DNA of 64,000 nt from Bin87 sp965207585 (GCA_965207585.1 CBDBMT010000003.1:1984001-2048000), one strand, 5' to 3'; positions 33,767 through 43,241 are shown, counted from the first letter of the stretch. The notes: generated from the letters alone by a model not told the origin. Translations and numbers: made by a program.

Positions 33767-34591
33767 ATGAAAAAAGCAAGCATCATTGCGGCGATCTTCT
33801 TCGTCTGCGCACTGGGGGCATTTGCCATATACGCGGACACCGCCCTCGCTCGGGATCCGGACTGCCTATCCAGTTGGCCGGAACAGCCCGTAGAGCAATT
33901 TTTCACCGACTCCGATGGAGCGGAGTGGTTCGTCATACGAAGCGCAGACAGCAACGGATATGAAACGGTGCGGGCGTATCGGGCCGATGACCGCTATCAG
34001 GCGGGATACGCCCCGGGTTCGCCGGATGAAGTGTGTTACCTGCTGGTACGCCGGCCCGGAAACGCCGCGGACCTGCCAGAAGCCCAGCAACTGGTCTTTC
34101 GCGCTGAAAGCGAAGAAGAATCCACCCCGGCGGTTGCCAAAACGCTGTTCCGCGAGTTCTACGACCGCTTGATTCCGGCAGGCCCATACGGCCCTAATCC
34201 CGACCCCAAATGGGGCGATCTGTTCGGCGTGTTTTCCAATGAGGAGCGGTCGTGCATCGCTGCTGCACTGGGCGAGGAAGGGCTTGCCAACGCGTCGCAA
34301 AGCTCGGTTTTCCACGAGGGCGAACCGCGGCTGCAGGATGTGCTTATATTCGGCTGCCTGTCGCATGACACTGCGGGTGCCCTGACCTTCGCCATAGCGT
34401 TCGCCGCGGTAGTCCACGAGGCGGACGCGATTGGTGAGGAAAACGCCTGCATTCAGGAACTGCTCGAATTAATCGTATCAGTACTGTCCAAGCCTTTCCC
34501 GACTGAAGAAGACCTATCGGCTGTCTTATTCGGGCTGATTGCGTGTGCCCTGGAAGCTGCGGTGCCCGAATCCAGTGTGCCGGGAAGGTAG
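33767..34591 (+). CDS. Secreted hypothetical protein
   Basis: A 274-aa protein with an N-terminal signal peptide (MKKASIIAAIFFVCALGAFAIYA, cleavage after ALA). The mature region contains several Cys and repeated Glu-rich helices; the last third has a long hydrophobic-rich helical section (ALTFAIAFAAVVHEADAIGE). I recognise no family. The gene stands alone, followed by an intergenic stretch with a hairpin at 34687-34705 and a promoter. Confidence 0.6.
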   Translation: MKKASIIAAIFFVCALGAFAIYADTALARDPDCLSSWPEQPVEQFFTDSDGAEWFVIRSADSNGYETVRAYRADDRYQAGYAPGSPDEVCYLLVRRPGNAADLPEAQQLVFRAESEEESTPAVAKTLFREFYDRLIPAGPYGPNPDPKWGDLFGVFSNEERSCIAAALGEEGLANASQSSVFHEGEPRLQDVLIFGCLSHDTAGALTFAIAFAAVVHEADAIGEENACIQELLELIVSVLSKPFPTEEDLSAVLFGLIACALEAAVPESSVPGR

Positions 34592-34715
34592 GACGATCCG
34601 ACACAGTGATTCCCACACCTGACCCGGTTATTCCACGTTGGGGCGGCGCAGTTTCGGGCACGGGCGCGTTCCTCCGCGGGCATGACGGCTCGGGGAAACC
34701 GAGCCGGTGGGCCGT

Positions 34716-34744
34716 TTGACCCGTCCCGGCGCTGCGGCTACAAT
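34716..34744 (+). promoter_or_regulatory. Sigma70-type promoter for NUDIX gene
   Basis: TTGACC (34716-34721), a 17-base spacer, and TACAAT (34739-34744), followed by GG. This is the best promoter in the window. The predicted start is about 26 bases before the NUDIX ATG. Similar TACAATGG boxes without good -35 boxes occur at 30948 and 54328. Confidence 0.75.
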
Positions 34745-34776
34745 GGCTTGAATATGCTTTTCCAGATTCCGATGTC

Positions 34777-35358
34777 ATGACCAATCCCACGATGCTTCCA
34801 GACGACGAGCCGCGCGTTGCCAGCGCGGGCTTCGAATTTGATGACGACGCCATGCCGGCGGTGTCGGATCCGTGCGTCAGCGGAGCCCGCTCCAGCGTGA
34901 AGGTGGTTTCAGCCGGCGGGCTGGTGTTCCGGCAGACGGGCGACCTGATCGAAACCCTGCTGTGCGCCCGGGCGCGTCCCGGCTTCCAGGGCGAGGACGC
35001 GCCGCTGACCTGGCGCCTGCCCAAGGGTACTCCCGAGCGCGGCGAGACCGTGGAGCAAACGGCCCGCCGAGAAGTGCAGGAGGAAACCGGCGTACACGTG
35101 AACGTCTTGGCGCCTATAACGAGCATTCGGTATTTCTTCGTTGGCCACGACGACGGCATCCGCTACGACAAGACCGTTTACTTCTACCTCATGGAGCCCA
35201 TGGGCGGCAGCACCTCGGACCACGACGCCGAATTCGACGTGGTGGAATGGTGGAACTACGAAGAGGCGGTGGAGCTGCTCGAATACGACAACGAGCGCGA
35301 GGTGTTGGAAGCGGCCCGTTCGCTGATCGATTCCTACCGGCGAGGGGCGGAGCAATGA
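34777..35358 (+). CDS. NUDIX hydrolase
   Basis: A 193-aa protein with a full Nudix box (GTPERGETVEQTARREVQEE, then TGV), the Mg-binding helix-loop-helix that hydrolyses nucleoside-diphosphate-linked compounds. The preceding strand SAGGLVFRQ and Arg-rich segment are typical. A 40-residue N-terminal extension is of unknown function. No strong ribosome site precedes the ATG. Its stop overlaps the GNAT start (ATGA), so the two are coupled. Confidence 0.9.
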   Translation: MTNPTMLPDDEPRVASAGFEFDDDAMPAVSDPCVSGARSSVKVVSAGGLVFRQTGDLIETLLCARARPGFQGEDAPLTWRLPKGTPERGETVEQTARREVQEETGVHVNVLAPITSIRYFFVGHDDGIRYDKTVYFYLMEPMGGSTSDHDAEFDVVEWWNYEEAVELLEYDNEREVLEAARSLIDSYRRGAEQ

Positions 35359-35978
35359 GCAAGGACCTGGTTTTGCGGGGCGTCCGCGTGCTGCTGCGGG
35401 GCAAGCGGATGGAAGACGCCGAGAAGGACTACATCTGGCGCAGCGATCCGGAGATCGCCCGGCTGGACGCCGCCTACCCGCTGACCATGAAGTACGAGCG
35501 ATACCTCAAGCTCTTCGAGGACCAGATCCGTTGGCCCACGCCCGGTTCGCATCACTTCGCCATCGAGGTTGCCGGGGGCAAGTTCATCGGCAACTGCATG
35601 TACTACGACCTTGACAGTCTTTCCAAGGAAGCCGAACTGGGCATCGTCATCGGGGATCGGGACTACTGGAGCGGCGGCTACGGCTACGACGCGGTGGTGA
35701 CGCTGCTGCACCACATGTTCGACGACCTGCGACTCAAGCGGGTGTACCTCCATACCCTGGAATGGAATCACCGAGCGCAAAAGTGCTTCGAGCGGTCGGG
35801 TTTCAACCCGGTGCGCAACGTCCGCCGCATGTCCCACGACTTCATCCTGATGGAAGTCCATCGGGACGACTGGGATGAGACGTCGTTTGAGCGCCTGGCC
35901 CTGCGCCAGCGATACCTGGACCAACGGGGCGGCGTGGCGGTGGGTGACGACGACGCCGTGGCGGCTGCCGTAGTCTAG
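35355..35978 (+). CDS. GNAT-family N-acetyltransferase
   Basis: A 207-aa acetyltransferase with the RimJ/RimL-like pattern: strand HHFAIEVAGGKFIGN, the acetyl-CoA-binding loop in ELGIVIGDRDYWSGGYGYDA, helix VVTLLHHMFDDL, and LEWNHRAQKCFERSGF. A charged C-terminal tail (about 25 residues) is extra. It may acetylate a ribosomal protein N-terminus or a small amine. Coupled to the NUDIX gene. Confidence 0.9.
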   Translation: MSKDLVLRGVRVLLRGKRMEDAEKDYIWRSDPEIARLDAAYPLTMKYERYLKLFEDQIRWPTPGSHHFAIEVAGGKFIGNCMYYDLDSLSKEAELGIVIGDRDYWSGGYGYDAVVTLLHHMFDDLRLKRVYLHTLEWNHRAQKCFERSGFNPVRNVRRMSHDFILMEVHRDDWDETSFERLALRQRYLDQRGGVAVGDDDAVAAAVV

Positions 35979-36005
35979 CCGACTTTCGGGGCCTGAGGGT
36001 CCCGC

Positions 36006-36725
36006 CTATCTTTGCGCTGCCGCCAGGGCTGCGGCTACCGTGATATCTCCGGTATAGAGCGCGCGCCCGATGATGGCCGCCTCCGCGCCGGTGTCGATCA
36101 ACCGCTCCACGTGGGAGGCCGCGCCCACGCCCCCGGCCGACAGCACGCGCATCCCGCTGTCACGCACCAGGGCCGCCGTGGCTTCGTAGTTCGGTTCCTC
36201 CAGAGTGCCGTCCCGGGAGATGTCGGTGTAGAGCAGACGCTCCACGCCCAGATCGCGCATCCGGCCGGCCAACTCGGTGGCGCTGATCTCGGACATCTCG
36301 GTCCAACCGCGAATGGCGACCAGGCCGTTCCGCGCGTCCAACGCGACCACCACCCGCTCGCTGCCGAAGCGCCGGCACAGGTCTTCCACCAGGTCGGGAT
36401 TGGCGACGGCGGCGGTGCCCACCACCACGCGGGCCGCGCCGGCGTCGAACAGGCCGGCCGCCGTCTCGACGCTGCGGATGCCGCCGCCGACCTGCACCGG
36501 GATGGTCAGCCGGCCGGTGATGGCGGTGATCGCGGCGAGGTTGGCGGGGTTTCCAGAGTGCGCGCCGTCGAGGTCGACGATGTGCAGGCGCTCACCGCCC
36601 TCGGCCTGCCAGCGTTCAGCAACGCCCAGCGGGTCGTCGGAGAAGACCGTCTCCTGCTCGTAGTCGCCCTGGTACAGGCGGACGCAGTTGCCGCCACGCA
36701 GATCGATTGCGGGAATGATTTCCAT
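36006..36725 (-). CDS. hisA: Phosphoribosylformimino-AICAR-P isomerase
   Basis: A 239-aa HisA TIM barrel, the usual length. Key motifs: the first catalytic Asp in IPAIDLRGGNCVRLYQGDY, VQVGGGIRS, and the second Asp in YTDISRDGTLEEPN. It converts ProFAR to PRFAR in histidine synthesis. ATG 36725 has only a weak ribosome site. hisH lies 16 bases upstream on the same strand, a normal his pairing. Confidence 0.95.
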   Translation of the reverse strand: MEIIPAIDLRGGNCVRLYQGDYEQETVFSDDPLGVAERWQAEGGERLHIVDLDGAHSGNPANLAAITAITGRLTIPVQVGGGIRSVETAAGLFDAGAARVVVGTAAVANPDLVEDLCRRFGSERVVVALDARNGLVAIRGWTEMSEISATELAGRMRDLGVERLLYTDISRDGTLEEPNYEATAALVRDSGMRVLSAGGVGAASHVERLIDTGAEAAIIGRALYTGDITVAAALAAAQR

Positions 36726-36741
36726 AATTCCGGCGGCCCAA

Positions 36742-37380
36742 CTACTTTCGGGCCGTGACCTGTCCGATGAAATTGGAGTAGACCCGCAGGCCGTTTTCGC
36801 CACTCTTCTCGGGATGAAACTGCGTCGCCACGACGTTGTCCTTGGCGTAGATGCTGCAGAAGGGCACGCCGTACTCGGTGACGCCGGCCACGTTGGCGCG
36901 AGCGACGGGGTCGGCGTAGTAGCTGTGGACGAAGTAGAAGTGGCTGTCCTGGGGTATGCCCTGCCACATCGGGTGTTCCCGCTGGAACTCAACAGTATTC
37001 CAACCCATGTGCGGCACTTTCAGGCCGTCTGGCAAACGCCGAACCCGCCCGGGCACCAGGCCCAGACAATCGGCGTCGCCCTCGTCGGTGGCGTCCAGGA
37101 GCAGTTGCAGCCCCAGACACACTCCGAGGAATGGGCGTCCGCTGGCGATGTAGTCCAGCAGCGGCTCGACCAGGCCCCGGGATTGCAGCGCGGCCATGGC
37201 CGCTGGGCCGGAGCCAACGCCGGGCAGGATTACGCCGTCCGCGTTCTTCAGCGCCGCCGGATCGGAGGTCACGGTGGGAACGACGCCGGCTTTCTCCACC
37301 GCCCGCGCCACGCTGCGGAGGTTGCCGGATTCGTAGTCGATGACGACCAGGCGGACGCGGCCGTTTTCGGACGAGGCCAT
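36742..37380 (-). CDS. hisH: Imidazole glycerol phosphate synthase, glutamine amidotransferase subunit
   Basis: A 212-aa class I amidotransferase: oxyanion strand VILPGVGSGPAAM, nucleophile Cys in GVCLGLQLL, and catalytic His-x-Glu in QFHPEKSGENGLR. It supplies ammonia to HisF (not in the window). Length matches the family. It starts seven bases after the stop of the adenosyltransferase gene upstream and is followed by hisA. Confidence 0.95.
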   Translation of the reverse strand: MASSENGRVRLVVIDYESGNLRSVARAVEKAGVVPTVTSDPAALKNADGVILPGVGSGPAAMAALQSRGLVEPLLDYIASGRPFLGVCLGLQLLLDATDEGDADCLGLVPGRVRRLPDGLKVPHMGWNTVEFQREHPMWQGIPQDSHFYFVHSYYADPVARANVAGVTEYGVPFCSIYAKDNVVATQFHPEKSGENGLRVYSNFIGQVTARK

Positions 37381-37387
37381 CTTGGGG

Positions 37388-37978
37388 TCAGACCCGGTCG
37401 CCGGTGGCCCGCTCGATGGGAATCTCCCGGTCGTGATACCGCGCCAGCACGAACAGCAGGTCGCCCAGGCGGTTCAGATAGGCGAGGATCAGGGGATTGG
37501 TCAGGCCGCCGACCTCGGCCAGCGCGACCACGCGGCGTTCGGCGGTGCGGATCACGGTGCGGGCGGAGTCCATCGCGGAGGATGACGGGGTGCCACCAGG
37601 CAGGATGAACACCTGGGGCATCTGGAAGTGCGTCTCCAGTTCGTCGATGGTCTCTTCCAGGTTGTCCACCATTGCCTCAGTGACCGGCGTGAAGTGCTGG
37701 TGGAACAGGTCGTACTTCTCGGGGTCAGTGGCCAGTTCGGCGGCGACGGTGAAGAGTTCCCGTTGCAGGTCGCGCAGGATGTTCTTGACCTTGTCGTCGT
37801 CGGTGAGGGCGCGGGCGAGGCCCATGAGGCTGACCGCCTCGTCGGTAATGCCATACGCCTCGGTATGAGGGTTGGCCTTGGACACGCGACCGCCGTAGAG
37901 CAAACTGGTTTCGCCCTGGTCGCCGTATTTGGTATAAACGCGCTTGCGGCGTTGCGATGACGATGATGAGGTGCTCAT
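37388..37978 (-). CDS. Cob(I)yrinic acid a,c-diamide adenosyltransferase, PduO type
   Basis: A 196-aa helical protein from ATG 37978 with the PduO/EutT-like motifs VYTKYGDQGETSLLYGGRVSK, ILPGGTPSSSAMDSARTV and RTAERRV. It adenosylates cob(I)alamin to make coenzyme B12, implying B12-dependent metabolism. It is the first gene of an ATR-hisH-hisA run and diverges from a metalloprotease gene across a 48-base gap. Confidence 0.93.
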   Translation of the reverse strand: MSTSSSSSQRRKRVYTKYGDQGETSLLYGGRVSKANPHTEAYGITDEAVSLMGLARALTDDDKVKNILRDLQRELFTVAAELATDPEKYDLFHQHFTPVTEAMVDNLEETIDELETHFQMPQVFILPGGTPSSSAMDSARTVIRTAERRVVALAEVGGLTNPLILAYLNRLGDLLFVLARYHDREIPIERATGDRV

Positions 37979-38026
37979 GCGCTTGCTCCAGGACGAAGAT
38001 GGGACAGTGCGATATTCTAGCACTAA

Positions 38027-39337
38027 ATGACCCGACACCGATCCGCACCATCCAGACCACGCAGCGCCAAGTTCAGGAAAGGCGTGTTTTGGCGATTGCT
38101 CGCCGTGGGCTGTATCTGCGTCGCCCTCGTCCCCGTTGCAGGATATGAACGCGACGTCATGGCCACGGCCACCGCCCCTTACCGGTTCAGCGCCGCCGGC
38201 TGGGAATTGGCACACCTGCCCGACAAGTGGTTCCGGCGGTTGGTTCGCATCCCCACGGCCCTGGCGCAAGCCCGCCCGCACGAACAGAGAGTTGCAGACG
38301 TCCACGAGTTTTTCGCAACCAGCCGGTCGCTGCGATCCATCGACCGGGAGCTGATCGCACTGGGGATAGCGTCGCCGGCCACCCCGGAGACGGCGGTGAG
38401 CATGGCCGCCCTGCGGAGGCAGCAAGTCAGCCTGCGAGACCGCAGCGATCAGCTGCGCCCCGGTGTCGAAGAGACCCTGGAGTCGGCGCTGGCGGACACC
38501 CTGAAAAACTTGGGCTTTCAGGCTTGGACCGGCCCGTTTCCCCCGGTGGACACGGTGTTGACGGGCTCTCCCACCGTCCTGGTCACGTCGCCGCGGGACC
38601 GGATCGAGCGTCAGGAAACCGTAACTTTGCACACCGGCCTGACCAACGAGGAACGGGACCGCATCGAATCACGGGTGGAGGAGCAAACGGACCTGTCAGC
38701 AGTGGTGTTGAATACCGGGGGCATCGCGTTGTACCCGTCCATTGCAATTCCCTACGCGGGCCTGGACTTCGCGCTGGAGGTTGCTGCCCACGAGTGGGTG
38801 CACCACTGGCTATGGTTTCGACCATTGGGCCGCCGGTATTTCCAGGGCGGGGACTTGACCACGATGAACGAGACGGTGGCCAATATCGCCGGCAGGGAGA
38901 TTGGCGAAATGGCGCGGAAACGGTTGGACCGATACGTCACCAGTTCACCGGGCGCGCATCTGCCCAACCCGCCGGCCGCGGTCAGCGAGTCCAGCAGCGA
39001 TCTGCCCCCATTCAATTTTCAAGAGGAGATGCGCGCCACCAGGATCCACGTCGACGAGCTGCTGGCGGCCGGCGAGGTGGATCAGGCGGAGTCCTACATG
39101 GAAGAGAGGCGCAAGAGGTTCGTGGCCCACGGATACCGTCTGCGCCGGCTGAACCAGGCGTACTTCGCCTTCCACGGCACTTACGCCGACACCGGCGCGG
39201 CCGGCGTGAGCATAGTGGGCCAACAGATTGAGGAACTGCGCCGGCGCAGCCCGACCCTGGCCGATTTTCTCCGCACCGCCGCTGAGTTCACGACGCCCGA
39301 CGAGCTATCGGAGTACCTGGCCGCGCCGGCGCAGTGA
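38027..39337 (+). CDS. Membrane-anchored metallopeptidase (HExxH)
   Basis: A 436-aa protein. A basic N-terminus leads into one membrane anchor (WRLLAVGCICVALVPVAGY). The zinc site is HEWVHHW (HExxH), followed by a TMNETVANIAGREIGE segment with a likely third ligand Glu, as in gluzincins. The rest is mostly helical. No exact family is recalled; the fold may be close to an aminopeptidase-type DUF. The ATG follows a TATTCT box by only eight bases, suggesting leaderless initiation. Confidence 0.75.
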   Translation: MTRHRSAPSRPRSAKFRKGVFWRLLAVGCICVALVPVAGYERDVMATATAPYRFSAAGWELAHLPDKWFRRLVRIPTALAQARPHEQRVADVHEFFATSRSLRSIDRELIALGIASPATPETAVSMAALRRQQVSLRDRSDQLRPGVEETLESALADTLKNLGFQAWTGPFPPVDTVLTGSPTVLVTSPRDRIERQETVTLHTGLTNEERDRIESRVEEQTDLSAVVLNTGGIALYPSIAIPYAGLDFALEVAAHEWVHHWLWFRPLGRRYFQGGDLTTMNETVANIAGREIGEMARKRLDRYVTSSPGAHLPNPPAAVSESSSDLPPFNFQEEMRATRIHVDELLAAGEVDQAESYMEERRKRFVAHGYRLRRLNQAYFAFHGTYADTGAAGVSIVGQQIEELRRRSPTLADFLRTAAEFTTPDELSEYLAAPAQ

Positions 39338-39363
39338 GGCGATCCGACGGCGCGGATCAGGGG

Positions 39364-39849
39364 CTATGCCGCTTTCAGGGCCTCCTCCAGCAGCGCGAGG
39401 GCGGTCCTGGCGAACACCCACATGTTGGCCTCGCGGTCGGGGCTCCCGGTTTCCAGGGTCTGGGAGCGCTCCACCGGCCCGGCGACGCCGAAACAGGCGT
39501 GTCCGTAGTTGTCGCCGTAGCGGTTCCCGGTGGGTCCGCTGGCGCCGGTTTCCGCCAGGGCCCAGGTGGTGCCCAGCCTCTCGCGCGATGTTCGGGCGTT
39601 CAGCAGGGCGTAGTATTCGGTGCTGGCGCGGTGGCCCTCCATGGCGGACTCGGGCACTTGCAGCAGTCCGGCCTGCGCCACCCGCGTGTACACCACGGAG
39701 CCGCCCACGTAGTAGGCTGAGGCGCCGGGGATCGATACCAGGGCAGCGGAAATCAGTCCGCCGCATGAGGACTCCGACACCGCCAGGGTGTCTCCACGTT
39801 CTTTCAGCACAGCCGCGACGGACGCGGCCAAGTCTTGCAGTTCGCCCAT
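39364..39849 (-). CDS. CinA C-terminal-type (PncC-like) amidohydrolase
   Basis: A 161-aa standalone CinA domain: TLAVSESSCGGLISAAL, SIPGASAYYVGGSVVYT, and ALAETGASGPTGNRYGDN. PncC-type enzymes deamidate nicotinamide mononucleotide in NAD recycling. GGAGG lies eight bases before ATG 39849. The GNRYGDNYGHACFG loop is somewhat divergent, so activity is probable, not proved. Confidence 0.85.
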   Translation of the reverse strand: MGELQDLAASVAAVLKERGDTLAVSESSCGGLISAALVSIPGASAYYVGGSVVYTRVAQAGLLQVPESAMEGHRASTEYYALLNARTSRERLGTTWALAETGASGPTGNRYGDNYGHACFGVAGPVERSQTLETGSPDREANMWVFARTALALLEEALKAA

Positions 39850-39872
39850 AATGAAACCTCCATGTTGTACTT

Positions 39873-39966
39873 ACATCGATGCACAGGATATACAGGATGT
39901 TTTTTGGCTTGAGTGGCGCGTCCCGCCATTTTCAATCATTATCCTGCTCATCCTGCATATCGATGT
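39873..39966. repeat. Inverted repeat with CAGGAT motifs, second copy
   Basis: Arms ACATCGATGCACAGGATATA and a matching TATCGATGT at the far side enclose a direct CAGGAT/CAGGAT pair and a GGCG-CGCC centre. It has the same design as 6621-6723: CAGGAT-rich arms, a GC-rich core, and a site between minus-strand genes. It could fold into a long hairpin. Confidence 0.7.
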
Positions 39967-39979
39967 AGAAGAGTTGACC

Positions 39980-41206
39980 TCACACCCAGGGCAGTCGTTT
40001 CGAGACGGTCTTGGCCGATTCGGGGGACGGCAACCCGTTTTGTTCCATCAGCATCAGCGCCAGCTTGCGGAATTCCTCGCGGTCCCGTCCGCTGATAACG
40101 GCCTGCTCGTGGGCTTCCGAGATTACCACGGGATACCCCAGGCCGAGTTCGCATTGCGTTGCCAGCATCGAATGGCCCAGCGCGAGCAGTTCCGGGGCCT
40201 CGGCCACCCAGTCGGGCACCTCGACCCGGGCGACCTCAGTGCCGCTGTTGACGTAGTAGAAGCGGCTCCACTCGGCGCCCACCGCCAAGTCCAGGGCGAA
40301 ATGCGACGCGCGGCGGCCGGTCTGGTAGAGGGGCGAGCGATGGCCCGGTTCCAGTAGCGTGTCGAACAATTCCCGGTCGTCGAAGCCGGCTGCGCTGTCG
40401 CATTGGGCCAGGTCGGACCGGCGCGCGCTGCAACGTCGGGTGCACTCCGTCGGGTTGCTGACGCACAGGCAGGCGCGCACGGCTCCGGCGACCTCGGTGG
40501 TTTGCGGTCGGGAGGTGTAGGCAGCCAACGCCACGGGACGCTGGCCACGGGAAGCCTCGCGCAGGCGGGCCAGGGCACTGCGCAGGCGATTGTTGACCAG
40601 AGTGTCCACGACGTATCTGGGATAGCTGCCACGCTGCAAGTCCCAGAAGGCCAGGGTGCCGTCCAACAACGCGAGGATAGGCATATCGGGCGGCGATGCC
40701 TCGATGGCGTCGGCCAGCCGTTCTACCTCCCGCACCGTGCGTAGAGCGCCGAGCAGTTGGCCGGAGATGGGCGTCTCTGCGTTGGAGTCGTCGTCCGGGC
40801 GGAGGTACAGATCGCCGTCGCCGGCGGCCAGCGTGGGTTCGCTGAAAAATCGGCAATCGGGGTTGGCGCCGTAGGTCAGGGAGCATCCGCCCAGGTTGAT
40901 CAGGTAGCAACGCAGCGGCAGGTGGCGGTCCACGTCGATGTGCGAGCCGTCAACCGAAACCGCCATCCAGTCCCTGGGGGGCGACGGCGGCGGGATGCTC
41001 GCCAGGAGACCCTCGGGTCCGGTGCGCGCCACGATGAAAGGACGACTGCCGGCGGACGCGGTGCGGCGGGCGGCCTCGTCGGGCGTAATCGCCAGGGCGC
41101 GGTCCAGGGTGTCCGCGAACCGTTGCCGGCGCGACCGGGCCGTGGTCGACAGGTCGCCCATGGCCGACATCATCTGGCGGGCGGCTTGGCCGAAGTCCAG
41201 AGCCAT
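39980..41206 (-). CDS. NurA-domain DNA repair nuclease
   Basis: A 408-aa NurA protein: metal-binding Asp in VSVDGSHIDVD, ALLDGTLAFWD, an FDDRELF segment, and a C-terminal LGYPVVISEAHEQAVISG. NurA is a 5'-3' nuclease that acts with HerA in DNA end resection; HerA is not in the window. The middle has a Cys-rich stretch (CLCVSNPTECTRRC), which is unusual. It lies next to selB. Confidence 0.88.
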   Translation of the reverse strand: MALDFGQAARQMMSAMGDLSTTARSRRQRFADTLDRALAITPDEAARRTASAGSRPFIVARTGPEGLLASIPPPSPPRDWMAVSVDGSHIDVDRHLPLRCYLINLGGCSLTYGANPDCRFFSEPTLAAGDGDLYLRPDDDSNAETPISGQLLGALRTVREVERLADAIEASPPDMPILALLDGTLAFWDLQRGSYPRYVVDTLVNNRLRSALARLREASRGQRPVALAAYTSRPQTTEVAGAVRACLCVSNPTECTRRCSARRSDLAQCDSAAGFDDRELFDTLLEPGHRSPLYQTGRRASHFALDLAVGAEWSRFYYVNSGTEVARVEVPDWVAEAPELLALGHSMLATQCELGLGYPVVISEAHEQAVISGRDREEFRKLALMLMEQNGLPSPESAKTVSKRLPWV

Positions 41207-41237
41207 CGCGACTGTATCGCGGAGCAGACCGCGGCTA

Positions 41238-43103
41238 CTACCGCAGCACCCGTTCGTCGCCGACGCGTCGGGTGATGCGCTGCTGGTCCAGGTATTCCAG
41301 CAGAGGCAGGACGTATTTGCGGCTGGTTCCGAAGATGGTGCGGGCGTCGGCCACGGTCACGCTGCCGTTGGCGTTGAGGTGTTCCACGATGCGGCCGGCC
41401 ATGTCCTCGTAGGCCGCCGTGGTGAACACCACCGTCTCGTTGACTTTCACCACGTCGCCCCGTTCCTGGAGGTGGGCCAGCAGTTCGGGATTCACCGGGC
41501 GATCGGTGGGCGGTGACCAGGGCTCGGCAGCAAGGGCGGCCAGGTAATCGGCAATTTCCGATTGCTGGTTATCACTGAGCTCGACGCGATGGTCCGGCGT
41601 CCGCACCACGCCGCTGTCGTCGACGATGGCCCCTTCATCGGCCAGCCTCGCGGCGGCACGCAGGTATACGGGCTGCGAAACTCCCAGACGGCTGCGCAAT
41701 TCTTGCGGCGGGGCACCCCGGCGGAGCGGATACTGGTTGTGATAAGCCTGCAACGCGACCTGGGCCTGGTTGCGCAAAATGTCCCAGCCGCGCCGGGAGT
41801 AGACCACCGCGTCAGCCTGGGCGCCCATTTCGCCCAGGGCCACGATTTCGTCCGATTCGATCAGGACGCCCAGGCGTTCCAGGATTTCCGCCTCGGAAAG
41901 GTTGGAGCGTTGGGACAGGGTTCTCAGGTCGCACGGCCCCATCTGGTCGGCGATGGTGAGGATGACGTCCTCGCTGGCCCCGGCGTCCAGCATGGTGAGA
42001 CGCTCCAGCACCTCGGGGGCGAAGCGGCGATGGCGGCGGCGCGGATTGGGGTCGGCCACCTGGCCGCCACCCAGGGTATCCTCTGAGGACCGCAGGACGA
42101 AGAAGTCGCCCTTGACCATCGGCACGGGCTCGTCCAGCAGCACCTGCACCCACCCTTCGCTGCCCGGCTGGAGCCGGTCGGCGTCGAGCAGGCGCACGCG
42201 TCCGGTGGTCTCGCTGGTGAAGAGGTGGAAGGTGACACCCTCGTTGTGCTTCAGCGCGTGGGGCGCGCCTTTCACCATGCGCAGGTTGGCGTCGAACCGG
42301 CGGGTGGGCCGCAGCCAGCCGGGGTTGGTGAGCACCTCGCCGCGCATGACGTCGTCGCGGGAGATGCCTGACAGGTTCAGCGCCAACCGAATTCCGGGCG
42401 CGGCCGCGTCGAGCCGGGACTTATGGCTTTGCAGGCCGCGGATGCGCGCCTGACGGCCCGACGGAGCCAGCTCAATCTGCTGGCCCACGGCCACCGAGCC
42501 GTCGATCAGCGTGCCCGTGATTACGGTGCCGAACCCGCTGACCGTGAAACAGCGGTCGATGGGCAGGCGGGGCCGGCCCAGGTCCCGGCGGGTCTCGGTA
42601 TCGTTCAGGATGTCGTCGATCATCGCCTTCAGGTCGTCGATGCCCTCGCCGGTGTAGGCGGACACCGGCGCCATGGGGCATCCTTCAAATGCCGTGCCCA
42701 CCAGGGTGTCCTCGACCTCGGCCTTGACCAGCTCGACCAACTCCTCGTCGACGAGATCAACCTTGGTGATGACCACCAGGCCGCGCCGGATGCGCAGGAT
42801 GTCCAGGATCGCCAGGTGTTCGCGGGTCTGCGGCATCACGCTCTCGTCGGCGGCGACGATGAGCATGGCGAGGTCGATGGCGCCGACGCCGGCCAGCATG
42901 TTCTTGATGAACCGCTCGTGTCCCGGCACGTCGACGATGCTGACCTCGCGTCCGCTGGGCAGGGTCATCCAGGCAAAGCCGAGGTCGACGGTCATCTCCC
43001 GTTCCTTCTCCTCGGGCAGGCGGTCAGGATCGATATCGGTGAGGGCTTTAACCAGGGTGGATTTGCCGTGGTCGACGTGGCCGGCAGTTCCGATGACGTA
43101 CAT
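41238..43103 (-). CDS. selB: Selenocysteine-specific translation elongation factor
   Basis: A 621-aa SelB. GTPase motifs: G1 AGHVDHGKST at 7-16, G3 DVPGH near 58-62, and G4 TKVD at 113-116. EF-Tu-like domains 2 and 3 follow, then winged-helix repeats at the C-terminus that bind SECIS RNA. It implies selenoprotein synthesis, though no selA, selD, Sec tRNA or obvious in-frame UGA gene is seen here. The length is typical. Confidence 0.95.
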   Translation of the reverse strand: MYVIGTAGHVDHGKSTLVKALTDIDPDRLPEEKEREMTVDLGFAWMTLPSGREVSIVDVPGHERFIKNMLAGVGAIDLAMLIVAADESVMPQTREHLAILDILRIRRGLVVITKVDLVDEELVELVKAEVEDTLVGTAFEGCPMAPVSAYTGEGIDDLKAMIDDILNDTETRRDLGRPRLPIDRCFTVSGFGTVITGTLIDGSVAVGQQIELAPSGRQARIRGLQSHKSRLDAAAPGIRLALNLSGISRDDVMRGEVLTNPGWLRPTRRFDANLRMVKGAPHALKHNEGVTFHLFTSETTGRVRLLDADRLQPGSEGWVQVLLDEPVPMVKGDFFVLRSSEDTLGGGQVADPNPRRRHRRFAPEVLERLTMLDAGASEDVILTIADQMGPCDLRTLSQRSNLSEAEILERLGVLIESDEIVALGEMGAQADAVVYSRRGWDILRNQAQVALQAYHNQYPLRRGAPPQELRSRLGVSQPVYLRAAARLADEGAIVDDSGVVRTPDHRVELSDNQQSEIADYLAALAAEPWSPPTDRPVNPELLAHLQERGDVVKVNETVVFTTAAYEDMAGRIVEHLNANGSVTVADARTIFGTSRKYVLPLLEYLDQQRITRRVGDERVLR

Positions 43104-43241
43104 GGTAGCTAGTCCGTAGGTTATATCCGTTCGTGAGAACCCCAGGGTCGGCGTGCGCCGCCATTATACTTGACGCCGGGCATGAATTTGCCGACGCCCG
43201 AAGCAGGGCGTCGGCTGGGGACACAAGATCGCATTCGCTTG

